A DNA stretch of 44,287 bases from an uncultured Lachnospiraceae bacterium. GTDB lineage: Bacteria > Bacillota > Clostridia > Lachnospirales > Lachnospiraceae. Position numbers and translations under genes: made by a program. Each line of letters begins with the position of its first letter. Position 1 is the first letter of the stretch. The notes under the pieces are model-generated. The model was given only the letters and a program-made list of their open reading frames with translations. It was not told where the DNA came from and ran no database searches. Where the stretch lies: the NCBI GenBank assembly GCA_949840805.1, contig CATKXR010000041.1:1-44287 (forward strand), in the 5' to 3' direction. Positions 8,000 to 17,965 of this stretch are shown here, in pieces.

Positions 8000-10048
8000 A
8001 TGAGCATAACAATTGCATTGGCAGGAAATCCTAATTGCGGTAAAACCACATTATTTAATGAACTGACGGGTTCCAAACAACATGTGGGAAACTGGCCGGG
8101 CGTTACGGTGGACAAAAAGGAAGGAGTATACAAAAAGAATAAGGAGGTAGTTATCCTGGATCTGCCTGGCATTTATTCTTTGTCTCCTTATTCGGCGGAA
8201 GAAATCGTGGCCCGGGACTATATTGTAAAGGATAAACCGGATGCGGTAATTGATATTGTGGACGGCACCAGCATTGAGCGTAATCTGTATTTGTCTCTGC
8301 AGATTATGGAGACCCGGATTCCCATGGTGATTGCCCTGAATATGATGGATGAAGTGCAGGCACGGGGAGATCAGATTGACTGCCAGAAGATGTCAAAGGA
8401 ACTGGGAGTGCCGGTGATTCCTATTGCGGCACGAAGCGCCAGAGGATTGCAGGAGCTGATGGACGCGGCAATACAGGTGGCCGGAAAGCATGAAAAACCA
8501 GAGCGAATGAAACTTTTTGACGAGGGACTGGAGAATGCGGTTGCAGGGATTGCGGATGTATTGGGTGAATATGATCCGGATGAGAGCTGGTGGAGGGCCA
8601 TTAAGCTGGTTGAAAATGATGATGTGGCGGCAAAGTCCCTGGATCCGGCAAAAGCAGAAGCTATAAAGACTCTGGTGGATGCGGCAAATAAAAACGCAGG
8701 CGGAGACGCGGAAGCAAAGATTGCAGATATACGTTACCAATATATAGGGAAGATTGTAAAGGAATGCGTAAAGAAAGCTGACCGAGGCTATGTGGAGACG
8801 AAATCAGACAGGCTGGATAAGATTCTGACCAACCGGTTTTTGGCATTGCCGATTTTTGCAGCGATTATGTATGTGATGTTTGCCTGTACCTTCAGCGGAA
8901 ATTTCCTGTTTATAGAGGGGCTTCCCAGTCCGGGCGTGTGGCTGGCGGGAATTGTGGAAAATGTTTGGGGATTTTTAACGGATGTTGTGACAGGCGCCGC
9001 AGAAGGCATGGGAGCTTCGGAGTGGGCAGTAGGCCTGGTATCAAGCTGCCTGGACGGAGTCGGGGCAGTGGCGGGCTTTCTTCCCTTGGTTTTGGTGTTG
9101 TTTTTACTGCTTTCATTTTTGGAGGACAGCGGATACATGGCACGTGTAGCATTTGTGATGGACCGGATTTTCCGTCATTTTGGGCTTAGCGGCCGTTCCT
9201 TTATTCCGATGCTGATGGGCTTTGGATGTTCTGTGCCGGCCCTGATGGCTTCCAGAACCCTGGAAAGCGACAAAGACCGGAAGATTACCATGATGATCAC
9301 GCCGTTTATGTCGTGTGGGGCAAAGCTGCCGATCTATGCCATGTTTGCGGCCACATTGTTTGCAGGTCAAAATCAGACAGTGATTGTGTTTTCTGTTTAT
9401 ATGCTTGGAATCGTGGTGGCTGTTCTGGGCGCCTTGGTCCTGAATAAATTTGCTTTTAAGAGTGATGCTTCTAATTTTATTATGGAACTGCCCCAGTATC
9501 GTGTGCCGACTTTAAAGAGCGTGATGATTCATGCGTGGGAAAAGGTAAAGGGGTTTGCGGTGAAGGCGGGAACCGTAATCTTTGCTTCCACGGTATTGAT
9601 CTGGTTCTTGTCCGGCTTTAATTTCGGCGGAATATGCGATATGGAGGAGAGCTTTTTGGCTATGATGGGCAACAGCATTAAGTGGATCTTTGCCCCCCTG
9701 GGCTGGGCGGACTGGAGGGCGTCTGTCGGGGTTGTCACAGGATGGATTGCCAAGGAAAATATTGTCGCTACTTTCGGACAGTTGTTTGGCGGTGTCAGCG
9801 ATGAGGTGGTGGAGGCAGTGATGGCAGGGGAAGAAGCGCTGCCGGCAATCGGTGAAGTGTTTAACCGGGTTTCTGCTTATTCCTATATGGCATTTAACCT
9901 GCTGTGCATGCCGTGCTTTGCAGCGGTGGGCGCCATCAAAAGGGAGATGGGTTCCTGGAAATGGACGCTTCGCGCGGTGGGGTTCCAGATGGTTACGGCT
10001 TATGTGGCGGCATTGATTATAAACCTTGTGGGGAATTTATTATTTTGA
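8000..10048 (+). CDS. feoB: Ferrous iron transporter FeoB
   Basis: GTP-dependent Fe2+ importer of the cytoplasmic membrane, 682 residues. The N-terminal G domain has G1 GNPNCGKT (9-16), G3 DLPG (54-57) and G4 NMMD (114-117). A cytoplasmic helical linker (about 160-275) precedes the membrane part. The membrane part shows the Gate motifs SFLEDSGYMARVAFVMD and FGCSVPALMASRTL, then MSCGAKLPIYAMF and GWIAKENIVATFGQLFG. It is shorter than E. coli FeoB (about 770) but typical for Firmicutes. Upstream feoA copies and a downstream Fur-like gene support one iron operon. Confidence 0.96.
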   Translation: MSITIALAGNPNCGKTTLFNELTGSKQHVGNWPGVTVDKKEGVYKKNKEVVILDLPGIYSLSPYSAEEIVARDYIVKDKPDAVIDIVDGTSIERNLYLSLQIMETRIPMVIALNMMDEVQARGDQIDCQKMSKELGVPVIPIAARSARGLQELMDAAIQVAGKHEKPERMKLFDEGLENAVAGIADVLGEYDPDESWWRAIKLVENDDVAAKSLDPAKAEAIKTLVDAANKNAGGDAEAKIADIRYQYIGKIVKECVKKADRGYVETKSDRLDKILTNRFLALPIFAAIMYVMFACTFSGNFLFIEGLPSPGVWLAGIVENVWGFLTDVVTGAAEGMGASEWAVGLVSSCLDGVGAVAGFLPLVLVLFLLLSFLEDSGYMARVAFVMDRIFRHFGLSGRSFIPMLMGFGCSVPALMASRTLESDKDRKITMMITPFMSCGAKLPIYAMFAATLFAGQNQTVIVFSVYMLGIVVAVLGALVLNKFAFKSDASNFIMELPQYRVPTLKSVMIHAWEKVKGFAVKAGTVIFASTVLIWFLSGFNFGGICDMEESFLAMMGNSIKWIFAPLGWADWRASVGVVTGWIAKENIVATFGQLFGGVSDEVVEAVMAGEEALPAIGEVFNRVSAYSYMAFNLLCMPCFAAVGAIKREMGSWKWTLRAVGFQMVTAYVAALIINLVGNLLF

Positions 10049-10076
10049 TGGTTTGGAAGTGAGAGAGGGAATTTTT

Positions 10077-10346
10077 ATGTCAATGGAAAGCAAGAAAAAT
10101 TTGATTATAGAGGAATTAAGGAAAAACGGATGCAGGATTACAGGCCAGAGACGGATCCTTATTGATATTATCCTGCAGGATGAATGCAGCAGTTGTAAGG
10201 AAATCTATTATCAGGCAAGTAAAGTGGATGCGGCCATTGGCATGGCAACCGTGTACCGGATGGTGAAAATGCTGGAAGATATAGGGATGATCCGGAGGAA
10301 AAATATGTACCGGATCGATTATGAGGCATTGTCTGCCGGAACTTAA
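10077..10346 (+). CDS. Fur-family-like DNA-binding protein, half length
   Basis: An 89-residue protein that aligns with the winged-helix DNA-binding half of Fur: RKNGCRITGQRRILIDIIL, then CKEIYYQASKVD, then the recognition helix region IGMATVYRMVKMLEDIGMIRR. It stops just after the wing, so the C-terminal dimerisation domain and its His/Cys metal sites are missing; Fur is normally about 140 residues. I start at ATG 10077, 6 nt after GAGAGGGA. It lies 28 bp after feoB. It may be an autonomous small regulator or a truncated gene. No Fur C-terminus could be read in the next 100 bp in any frame. Confidence 0.75.
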   Translation: MSMESKKNLIIEELRKNGCRITGQRRILIDIILQDECSSCKEIYYQASKVDAAIGMATVYRMVKMLEDIGMIRRKNMYRIDYEALSAGT

Positions 10347-10427
10347 AGAAAGGAAGATACAGGCTGCTTTTGTTTCTGCCGCAAGGAGGGTGAAAAGGGT
10401 GACGAATACATATTGCCCGGATCGTGG

Positions 10428-10456
10428 TAGACAAAAGCAGCAGTTTTTGCTATACT
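10428..10456 (+). promoter_or_regulatory. Promoter for the GNAT gene, embedded in an inverted repeat
   Basis: TAGACA (10428-10433) and TATACT (10451-10456) are spaced by 17 bp. The -35 and spacer overlap ACAAAAGCAGC (10431-10441), which is the perfect complement of GCTGCTTTTGT at 10363-10373. A T-run (10444-10448) follows, so the same DNA could also act as a long-loop terminator for the feo operon. Confidence 0.55.
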
Positions 10457-10493
10457 TGCATCATGGGGAGTATGGAAATGATGGAGGAATATC

Positions 10494-11141
10494 ATGGAGC
10501 GGCAAATTACAATCAGAAACGAGGAAAAGCCTGATTATGAAACCGTAGAAAAAATAACAAGAGAGGCTTTTTATAATCTGTATATTCCAGGGTGCGTGGA
10601 GCATTATTTAGTCCATATCATGCGAGAACATAAAGACTTTATTCCGGAATTGGATTTTGTTTTAGAGTTAAACGGAAATATTATCGGAAATATCATGTAT
10701 ACAAAAGCAAAGCTGACAGATGAAAACGGGCAGACAAAAGAAGTTTTAACATTTGGCCCGGTAAGTATTTTGCCGGCTTTTCAGAGAATGGGATATGGAA
10801 AAATGCTCATAGAACATTCCTTTAAAGAGGCGATAAAATTAGGTTACGATTCAATCGTTATATTTGGAAGCCCTGTCAATTATGTCAGCCGTGGTTTCAA
10901 GAGCTGTAAAAAATATAATGTATCTGTTGAAAACGGAAAATACCCGGCAGCAATGATGGTAAAAGAGTTAATCCCCCATGTGCTTGCCGGACATAGATGG
11001 ATTTATCAGGAAAGCGATATTATGGCGGTTGATGAAAAGCAGGCACAAGATTATGACAATACTCTTGAAAAGCAGGAAAAAAAATACCGGCCAAGCCAGG
11101 ATGAATTCTACATTATGAGCCGCTCTTTTATAGAAGGATAG
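10494..11141 (+). CDS. GNAT family N-acetyltransferase
   Basis: A 215-residue acetyl-CoA-dependent acetyltransferase; substrate unknown. The N-terminal ITIRNEEKPDYETVEKITREAF and the acetyl-CoA loop VSILPAFQRMGYGKMLIEHSF (about residues 90-110, the Q/R-x-x-G-x-G/A pattern) are typical. SPVNYVSRGFKSC resembles the C-terminal part of YhbS-like members. It has its own promoter and a GGAGGA before the ATG. The gap to jetA is 89 bp. Association with Wadjet may be coincidental. Confidence 0.88.
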   Translation: MERQITIRNEEKPDYETVEKITREAFYNLYIPGCVEHYLVHIMREHKDFIPELDFVLELNGNIIGNIMYTKAKLTDENGQTKEVLTFGPVSILPAFQRMGYGKMLIEHSFKEAIKLGYDSIVIFGSPVNYVSRGFKSCKKYNVSVENGKYPAAMMVKELIPHVLAGHRWIYQESDIMAVDEKQAQDYDNTLEKQEKKYRPSQDEFYIMSRSFIEG

Positions 11142-11193
11142 CGGTAAATAATGAGAAACAAAGAAATGGATATAAAACAGGATCCGGAAAATT

Positions 11194-11209
11194 GTTAAAG
11201 AGTTTTAAC
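11194..11209. promoter_or_regulatory. Palindrome in front of the Wadjet operon
   Basis: GTTAAA-GAGT-TTTAAC is a perfect 6-4-6 dyad 21 bp before the jetA start. It is a candidate operator or leader hairpin. No convincing promoter hexamers were found beside it. Confidence 0.35.
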
Positions 11210-11230
11210 ATAGATAAAGCGGAGGTCATT

Positions 11231-12766
11231 ATGGAACATACAGGCAGCAAGATGGATTTATCCCCCGTTGTGGAGACCTCCTATCTGACGGCGCAGAATG
11301 TCCGGCAATATCGGGCCATTATGCGTCTTTTTTTTCGCGAATATGAGAAGATGCATTTCCAGTTGTACAAAGAAGATGTTTTGGAACTTTTACACCGCCA
11401 GGAGGAATTTGCCGATTACACCATGGCTCAGCTTCTGCAGGATCTGGATGCGCTGGTGGGATGGAAGAACCTGACTCCTCTGCAGGATCCGCGAAAAGTC
11501 TATACGATTGAAGATTATAAGAATAAGCAGTACCGCTACACCATGTCAGAATACGCGGTGGAGATAGAGCGTCTGACGGTGCGGCTGGAGAATTTGTTTT
11601 TGGAGTCAGGGAATCTGTCAACCAACCTGTTTCGGCGCCTGGAGGATAATCTGGAAGCGGCAAAAGCGCTGGATGGAGAAAACGGAAAAGAGATCCATGA
11701 ATGGTGGAGCAATCTTCAGGAAGATTTTAAACGGTTAAATCAGAATTATCAGGATTATCTGCGGGAATTTTATTCGGGAAAGGCAGAAAAGCTTTTAAAA
11801 TCCGTGGAATTTATCGTCCATAAAGACCGTTTTATCGCCTATCTGAAAGAGTTTGTACAGGAAATGCAGGTTCATGCCGCCAGGATCGCCGGAATCATAA
11901 AAAGAAGGGAACGGGTGATGGAGGACTCTTTGCTGGAAAAAGTGGTTTCAAGCGAGATGGAGATTCCCCGGGCCCTGTCTGATGGGGAAAGAGGACGGGA
12001 GGAAGAGATCCGGGAGCAGGTCTACGGCAAATGGGAATCCTTAAAGGGCTGGTTCGTCCCCAGGGACGGGCGGGAGTGTGAGAGCAGTAAGGTGCTGGCC
12101 ATTACCAATGACATTATCCGCAGTATCATCCAGAATGCGGCTTTGATTGTGCAGCTTCAGAACTGGGGGGTCAGCCGGAAGGAAGACTACCGGAATATGC
12201 TTCAGATGTTTCTCAACTGCCAGACCATGGAGGATGCCCATAAGTTGTCTGCTCATTTGTTTGGCATCCAGCAGATCGAACATTTTAAGATTCGGGATGA
12301 AAGGGAGACGGACAGCATTAACCAGAGCGTGTATGAAGAATCTGCTTCCGCCGTTTATTTAAAGCCTCATAACCGAACCTACAGGGAGAAAAAAGACCGG
12401 ACAGGCTTTACAGACAAATCGCTGGAAAAATTATCCCGGAGACTGCAGTATTTAAAACAGATTGAGCAGGAGCGCACGGAGATGATGCGCTATATAAAAG
12501 ACGGGAAGCTGGAGGTGGAAGGAATCACGGAGATGATTCCGGAATCCGTCAGGCAGACGCTGCTTCAGTGGATATCCCAGGCAGCGTTAAGCCCATCGGG
12601 ACGAGGAAGGACGGAGTATGGCCAGGAGTTTATTTTAAAGAGAGGCGCGGGATACTGTATCCTGAAGTGCGAGGACGGAGACTTAAAACTTCCCCGATAT
12701 ACGTTATGGTTTGACAGAAATGAAAGGGCCGGCAATTACAATGAGAGAAATGATACCATTGATTGA
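11231..12766 (+). CDS. jetA: Wadjet type I subunit JetA (TIGR02677/DUF2397 family)
   Basis: Kleisin-like subunit of the type I Wadjet SMC complex, which recognises and restricts circular plasmid DNA. I choose ATG 11231, with GGAGGT 5 nt upstream, over the TTG at 11192; this gives 511 residues. The N-terminus (SPVVETSYLTAQNVRQYRAIMRLFFREYEKMHF...L) and the segment DYKNKQYRYTMSEYAVEIERLTVRLE are characteristic of this family. The rest is charged and helical. The strongest evidence is context: it heads an overlapping jetA-jetB-jetC-jetD set. Confidence 0.92.
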   Translation: MEHTGSKMDLSPVVETSYLTAQNVRQYRAIMRLFFREYEKMHFQLYKEDVLELLHRQEEFADYTMAQLLQDLDALVGWKNLTPLQDPRKVYTIEDYKNKQYRYTMSEYAVEIERLTVRLENLFLESGNLSTNLFRRLEDNLEAAKALDGENGKEIHEWWSNLQEDFKRLNQNYQDYLREFYSGKAEKLLKSVEFIVHKDRFIAYLKEFVQEMQVHAARIAGIIKRRERVMEDSLLEKVVSSEMEIPRALSDGERGREEEIREQVYGKWESLKGWFVPRDGRECESSKVLAITNDIIRSIIQNAALIVQLQNWGVSRKEDYRNMLQMFLNCQTMEDAHKLSAHLFGIQQIEHFKIRDERETDSINQSVYEESASAVYLKPHNRTYREKKDRTGFTDKSLEKLSRRLQYLKQIEQERTEMMRYIKDGKLEVEGITEMIPESVRQTLLQWISQAALSPSGRGRTEYGQEFILKRGAGYCILKCEDGDLKLPRYTLWFDRNERAGNYNERNDTID

Positions 12767-13886
12767 AAATTACTGGATCTGCCGTGATCAGGACAGGGAG
12801 CTGTACAATAAAGTAAAACGGGAGATTCCCAAGTTTCAGAAATTTGCCAGGGAGCAGTTGGGATGGAAGCTTTTGAGTCACGAACAGTTTCTCAAGCTGG
12901 AGAAGATACCTGCCCATGCTGAAAGTTTTATGGGGATCCAGGAATTTCAGGAGATACGGGATTATGTGATTCTCTGCATTGTTCTGATGTTTCTGGAAGA
13001 CAAGGAAGAACAGGAACAGTTTCTTTTGTCTGAACTCATCGATTATGTAGGGATGCAGCTCAGAAAATGGATGGAGGTGGACTGGAATTCCTTTTCCCAG
13101 AGAAAATCCCTGGTCCGGGTTCTTCAATATGGGGAGAATCTGGGAATGCTTCGGGTCTATGAGGGGAACAGCCAGCTTTTAAGCCAGGAGATGGGACAGG
13201 AAGTTTTGTATGAAAATACAGGCTTGTCCCGGTATTTTGCTTCCAGCTTTCCTTTTGATTTAAAAGAGTGCGGCTCATGGGAGGATTTTGAGAAAGAACG
13301 GCTTGAGGATCAGGAGACGGACCGGGGACGTTATCGGATTCACCGTGTATATCGACGGCTGACGGCCTGCCCTGCCATGTATTGGGAGACGGTGGAGGAT
13401 GCGGATTCTCTGTATTTGAAAAATCAGAGGCAGTGGGTAGAAAAAAATATGAAAGAACATTTTGGAGGACGCCTGGATATCCATAAGAATGCTGCGTTCT
13501 GGGTGTTGGAAGATGAGGATTCCTATGGAAAATTCCATCCCAGGGATGCACAGCTTCCGGAAGTCATCCTGCTCCTTGGCGGCATGATTCGGGGGAAGGT
13601 GGAGACAGGAAACTGGAAACGGGAAATGGATGAGACCATCCGCATACCCCGGGAAGAATTTATGGTTCTTGTGGCCGAATGCCAAAACCAATGGAAAAAT
13701 GCCTGGAGCAAAGAGTACCGGGAGATGGATGGGGAAAGGCTGGCGGCAGCAATAAAGCGGTATATGAAAGACTGGATGATGATTGAGGAGACAAAAGAAG
13801 AAATCATTATTCTTCCGGCAGCCGCAAAGCAGGAGGGATTTTATCCGGATGATTACACGGAAAATACGGGAGAGAAAAAATCATGA
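12720..13886 (+). CDS. jetB: Wadjet type I subunit JetB (TIGR02678/DUF2398 family)
   Basis: KITE-like winged-helix subunit that bridges the JetA kleisin and the JetC SMC arms. About 388 residues from ATG 12720. The exact start is uncertain: TTG 12711 and ATG 12741 are in frame and none has a strong ribosome-binding site, probably because translation is coupled to jetA, which it overlaps. Recognisable parts are FLEDKEEQEQFLLSELIDYV, SLVRVLQYGENLGMLRVYEG and the later RVYRRLTACPAMYWE. The stop overlaps the jetC start by ATGA. Confidence 0.9.
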   Translation: MKGPAITMREMIPLIENYWICRDQDRELYNKVKREIPKFQKFAREQLGWKLLSHEQFLKLEKIPAHAESFMGIQEFQEIRDYVILCIVLMFLEDKEEQEQFLLSELIDYVGMQLRKWMEVDWNSFSQRKSLVRVLQYGENLGMLRVYEGNSQLLSQEMGQEVLYENTGLSRYFASSFPFDLKECGSWEDFEKERLEDQETDRGRYRIHRVYRRLTACPAMYWETVEDADSLYLKNQRQWVEKNMKEHFGGRLDIHKNAAFWVLEDEDSYGKFHPRDAQLPEVILLLGGMIRGKVETGNWKREMDETIRIPREEFMVLVAECQNQWKNAWSKEYREMDGERLAAAIKRYMKDWMMIEETKEEIIILPAAAKQEGFYPDDYTENTGEKKS

Positions 13887-16800
13887 GCAGCCGTTTTAAG
13901 ATGAACCGGATGGGATTTGTGAATTTCTGGCTATACGATGAGGAGATATTTACATTTGAAGACGGGAAGCTTTTGCTTCGGGGACAGAACGGCTCTGGAA
14001 AATCCATTACGACCCAGAGCTTTATTCCGTTTATTCTGGATGGGGACAGGACGCCAAGCCGCTTAGACCCTTTTGGTTCCAGCGACCGGAAGATGGAATA
14101 TTATTTTTTGGGAGAGGGGCAGCAGGAGGAGTCTACGGGCTATCTTTTTCTGGAATTTAAGAAAGAAGATTCGGGCCAGTACCGTACCATAGGTATCGGA
14201 CAGAGGGCCAGAAAAGGTGCGCCTATGACGTTCTGGGGATTTGTGCTGACAGACGGAAGACGGATTGGCTATGACTTAAACCTCTATAAAGAGGTGGGGA
14301 GCAAGAAGCTTCCTTATTCCAAGCAGGACTTAAAAAAGGTTCTTGGGCCGGAGACGCCGTTTACCGACTCACCTGGCGAGTACAAGGCTATGGTCAACAA
14401 ATATATTTTCGGGTTCCGCAGAATGGAGCAGTATGAGCAGTTTATCCGTCTGCTGGTGAAGGTCCGGGCGCCTAAGCTTTCCAAGGAGTTTAAGCCCACA
14501 AAGGTTTATGACATCTTAAATGAATCCCTGCAGACTTTGACAGACGAGGAGCTTCGGGCCATGGTAGACGCCATGGAGAAAATGGATGCCATTCAGAATA
14601 ACCTGGATCACTTAAAAGCGGCGCAGAAGGACGCGCAGAATATCCAGAAGGAGTATACCCGCTATAATCAGTTTATGCTGGGACGAAAGGCCAGGGCGTA
14701 TATGGAAGCCAGCAAAAAAGCAGAGGCATTAAAACTGGCTCTGGACGAGGAAGAAGCAAAGCAGGAACAGCTCATGCTGGAGGAAATCGAGAAAAGAAAA
14801 CAAAAAGAAGAAGGAGAGCAAAAGAAAAATCTGCTGGAGGTGGAGCTTGACAGTCTGAAAGAGACGGACCTGGACCAGGTGACGAAACGGCTGATGGATA
14901 ACCGTGAACGAAAGAAAAAACTGGAAACCGAGATACAGAAATGGCAGGACGAGGCAGATAAGGCCAGAGAAAATCTGGTGGGGACGGACAGAAGGATACG
15001 GGAGTATGAGAGCGGCGTGGAGGACTGCCGGGGCCGTGTAGAGGAGAACCGGGGGGAGATGGAGAGTCTTCAGGAAATCATGGAGTTTAGGCTGCACGGA
15101 CAGGCAGTACGGAAGATGGCGGAAGAAGCGGCAGAGGGAATCGATGACATTTCCAGAGAAATCCGGGAGTGGAACCGAAAGATCACGGAGGGAATCAAGG
15201 TACTTAAAGAACAGGAGGATGTGGAGCGGCGGTATGACCAGGCTGCCTCGGAGACTGCCGGCTGCCTGGCTGCAACGGTGAAACGGGAGGCAGAGCTGGA
15301 AAAACTGGAAGAAGAAAAAGAACAGGCCAGGGACCGCTGGATTCAGGAATGGTATGAATTGGCAAAAAGGAATCGGGAACTCATACCGGAACAGGAATTT
15401 TTAAAGGAGCTGGAAGCGCATATTCTGGCTTATGAGGGAGCAAAAGACAGAAGCGTGATTCGCAGGAAATGGGAGCAGCGGGCCGCTGACAGACAGAGCC
15501 TGCTCCTGAAGATTAAGGCTCAAAAAGACCAGGAAAAGGAGAAAATCCTTTCTGAGGAGAGGGAAAAACAGGAGGAGCTGAAAAGCCTGGGAGAGCAGAA
15601 GGACTGGGAACCTGAGAGGACAAAAGGCCGCATCCGGTCCAGGCAGATGCTTACAGAGGCAGGGATTTCCTGGATTCCTTTTTATCAGGCTATGGAGTTT
15701 GCCCCGCATCTTACGGAAAAAGAAAAGAATCGTTTAGAGGAGCAGCTGAAAGAGGCGGGATTTTTGGATGCCCTGGTGGTGGGCCGCCGCCATTGGGACA
15801 GGATTCGGAAGGAGTTTCCGGAGTATGCGGATATGATGATCTGTGCTCCGGAATCGGAACAGGGGATCGTTTTTGAAAAGCTTGTACCGGCGCCGGGACT
15901 GCCGGCCGAGCTGAAAACCGAGACGGAATATATTTTAAAGGCCATGAGGGAGGAAAACGGAGATTTTTCGGATCAGACACAAGAGTTTACGGGAACGGCC
16001 GGAATTTCTTTTAAGGGGAACGGATTTTTCAGGAACGGAATCCTGGAAGGGCGCGGCCTGGGAGGTGAGCAGGCTTCTTTTATCGGACATCTGACCAGAA
16101 AGCGCAGGTTGGAACAGCAGATTGCCCTTTTGTCACAGGAATTGGAAGTTCTTAAGCAAAAGAAAGCAGCCATAGAGGAAGAACTGAAAACTGTGGCCAA
16201 TCGGCAGAAAAGGCTGGAACAGGAGCTTGTCCAGGCGCCGGACGGCGAGGCTTTGGATGTGGTTCTGGATAAGGAAAAGGAATGTCAATGGTATCTGGAG
16301 CAGGAACAGGAGAGACTGAAGGAGGCTCGCCGGAAGGAGGAGATCCTGAAGGCAGAAAAAGAAAAATGCCTGCAGCAGGTGATCCGCGTGGGAAGGGAGC
16401 TTCCTTACGGCAGGACTTTAAGGGCCTATGAGGAGGCGGAGGAGACATCAGAGGAGTATCTGGAACTTTGGCTGGATACATGCTCCCATCTCCGGGATTT
16501 GAGCCATCTAAAGGCGCTGCTTAACAATGAAAAAGAAAAGGCGGTTCAATACGAGGACAGACAGGATATGGCCCTCTATGAGATTTCCGCAAAGAAAAAA
16601 GAAAAAGATACCGTCAGTATGGCCATCAGGAAGGCGGAGGAATTTTTAGACCGTCCCGAGAACCGCCAGCTTGCCAAACGTCTGGAAACACTTCGGACAG
16701 AGAGGGAAAAACTGGAACAAAGCCTGAGAGAATGGGACAAACGGCTGGCCGTGATTCAGGATCAGAGGGAGTCGGGGGCCAGAAGGCTGGAGGAGTCGAA

Positions 16801-17965
16801 AGCCAGCCTGACCTTGGAAATTGGCAGGGAGAACTGCCTTCGCAGTTATTTTGAGGAGGAGCTTGGGCTGAAGCTGGTGCTGGAACGGGGAACAAAGACT
16901 TTGAAAGAGTGCGCTAGCGAGGCATGGGCTTCTTTGAGAGAGAGCGACAGGAACCGGGAGCCTGGGGCTTTGGTGGGAGCTCTCCATGAGAACTACCATA
17001 AGTACAGTGGAAGCCTTCTGGGGTATGGCATTGCTATGGAAGACTGTTTTGAGGAAGGGGCGGCAGACGGACAGTCTTTAAGAAAACGCCAGCGGATTTA
17101 TTCGGTGTGGAACGGGAAAAAACTGTATTTTGCCCAGTTCGTCCAGACTTTGAAAAATTCCATAGAGGAGACGGAGCTTTTGATTCAGGAGAAGGACCGG
17201 GAGATCTTTGTGGATATTTTGTCCCGTACCCTGAGCCAGCAGTTGACGGACCGGATTGAGGAGAGCCGTCAGTGGATTCGGAATATGTCGGCTTTGATGA
17301 AGGAGATGGACACATCCATGGGGCTGAGTTTTTCCCTGGAATGGAAAGCCCGAAGCGCGGAAGGGGAGCAGGAAATCGACACTCTGGAACTGGAAAAGCT
17401 GTTGAGAAGGGATCAGTCTCTCCTGACTTCTGAGGATGTGGAGCGGGTGGCCCGTCATTTCCGCAGTAAAATTCAGACGGAAAAGATGAAGCTGGAAGAA
17501 AATGGTATGATGGTCAATTATATTGATATGGTCCGGGATGCCCTGGACTATCGGAAATGGTTTGAGTTTCGGATGTTTTACTACCGGAATCAGGGCGAGA
17601 AAAGGCCTTTGACCAACGGTGCCTTTAACAAGTTCAGCGGCGGCGAGAAGGCAATGGCCATGTATGTACCGCTGTTTGCCGCGGTCAACGCCCAGTATCA
17701 GAAGTCGTCAAAGCAGGATTTTCCCAGGATGATGGCTCTTGACGAGGCATTTGCCGGAGTTGACGACAAGAATATCAGCAGTATGTTTAAGCTGGTGGAT
17801 ACACTGGATTTTGATTACATTATGAATTCTCAGGCAATCTGGGGATGCTATGAGACGGTGCCGGCCCTGCGGATTTCTGAACTTTACCGTCCGGCAGATG
17901 CCCAGACAGTTACGGTGATCCATTACACCTGGAACGGACACGAGAGGATATTAGATGAGCAGTAG
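13883..17965 (+). CDS. jetC: Wadjet type I SMC-like ATPase JetC (TIGR02680 family)
   Basis: The motor of the Wadjet complex, an MukB/SMC-like ATPase thought to extrude plasmid DNA loops. At 1360 residues it is full length. The Walker A GQNGSGKSI is at 34-42 and is preceded by FEDGKLLLR. Long charged coiled coil runs at about 250-560 and 770-1000 around a hinge-like globular region (about 590-720, ISWIPFYQAMEFAPHL). The ABC signature FSGGEKAM is at 1251-1258, Walker B MALDEAFAGVDD has catalytic Glu1288, and the D-loop follows. The intact ATPase motifs suggest a working system. Confidence 0.95.
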   Translation: MSSRFKMNRMGFVNFWLYDEEIFTFEDGKLLLRGQNGSGKSITTQSFIPFILDGDRTPSRLDPFGSSDRKMEYYFLGEGQQEESTGYLFLEFKKEDSGQYRTIGIGQRARKGAPMTFWGFVLTDGRRIGYDLNLYKEVGSKKLPYSKQDLKKVLGPETPFTDSPGEYKAMVNKYIFGFRRMEQYEQFIRLLVKVRAPKLSKEFKPTKVYDILNESLQTLTDEELRAMVDAMEKMDAIQNNLDHLKAAQKDAQNIQKEYTRYNQFMLGRKARAYMEASKKAEALKLALDEEEAKQEQLMLEEIEKRKQKEEGEQKKNLLEVELDSLKETDLDQVTKRLMDNRERKKKLETEIQKWQDEADKARENLVGTDRRIREYESGVEDCRGRVEENRGEMESLQEIMEFRLHGQAVRKMAEEAAEGIDDISREIREWNRKITEGIKVLKEQEDVERRYDQAASETAGCLAATVKREAELEKLEEEKEQARDRWIQEWYELAKRNRELIPEQEFLKELEAHILAYEGAKDRSVIRRKWEQRAADRQSLLLKIKAQKDQEKEKILSEEREKQEELKSLGEQKDWEPERTKGRIRSRQMLTEAGISWIPFYQAMEFAPHLTEKEKNRLEEQLKEAGFLDALVVGRRHWDRIRKEFPEYADMMICAPESEQGIVFEKLVPAPGLPAELKTETEYILKAMREENGDFSDQTQEFTGTAGISFKGNGFFRNGILEGRGLGGEQASFIGHLTRKRRLEQQIALLSQELEVLKQKKAAIEEELKTVANRQKRLEQELVQAPDGEALDVVLDKEKECQWYLEQEQERLKEARRKEEILKAEKEKCLQQVIRVGRELPYGRTLRAYEEAEETSEEYLELWLDTCSHLRDLSHLKALLNNEKEKAVQYEDRQDMALYEISAKKKEKDTVSMAIRKAEEFLDRPENRQLAKRLETLRTEREKLEQSLREWDKRLAVIQDQRESGARRLEESKASLTLEIGRENCLRSYFEEELGLKLVLERGTKTLKECASEAWASLRESDRNREPGALVGALHENYHKYSGSLLGYGIAMEDCFEEGAADGQSLRKRQRIYSVWNGKKLYFAQFVQTLKNSIEETELLIQEKDREIFVDILSRTLSQQLTDRIEESRQWIRNMSALMKEMDTSMGLSFSLEWKARSAEGEQEIDTLELEKLLRRDQSLLTSEDVERVARHFRSKIQTEKMKLEENGMMVNYIDMVRDALDYRKWFEFRMFYYRNQGEKRPLTNGAFNKFSGGEKAMAMYVPLFAAVNAQYQKSSKQDFPRMMALDEAFAGVDDKNISSMFKLVDTLDFDYIMNSQAIWGCYETVPALRISELYRPADAQTVTVIHYTWNGHERILDEQ

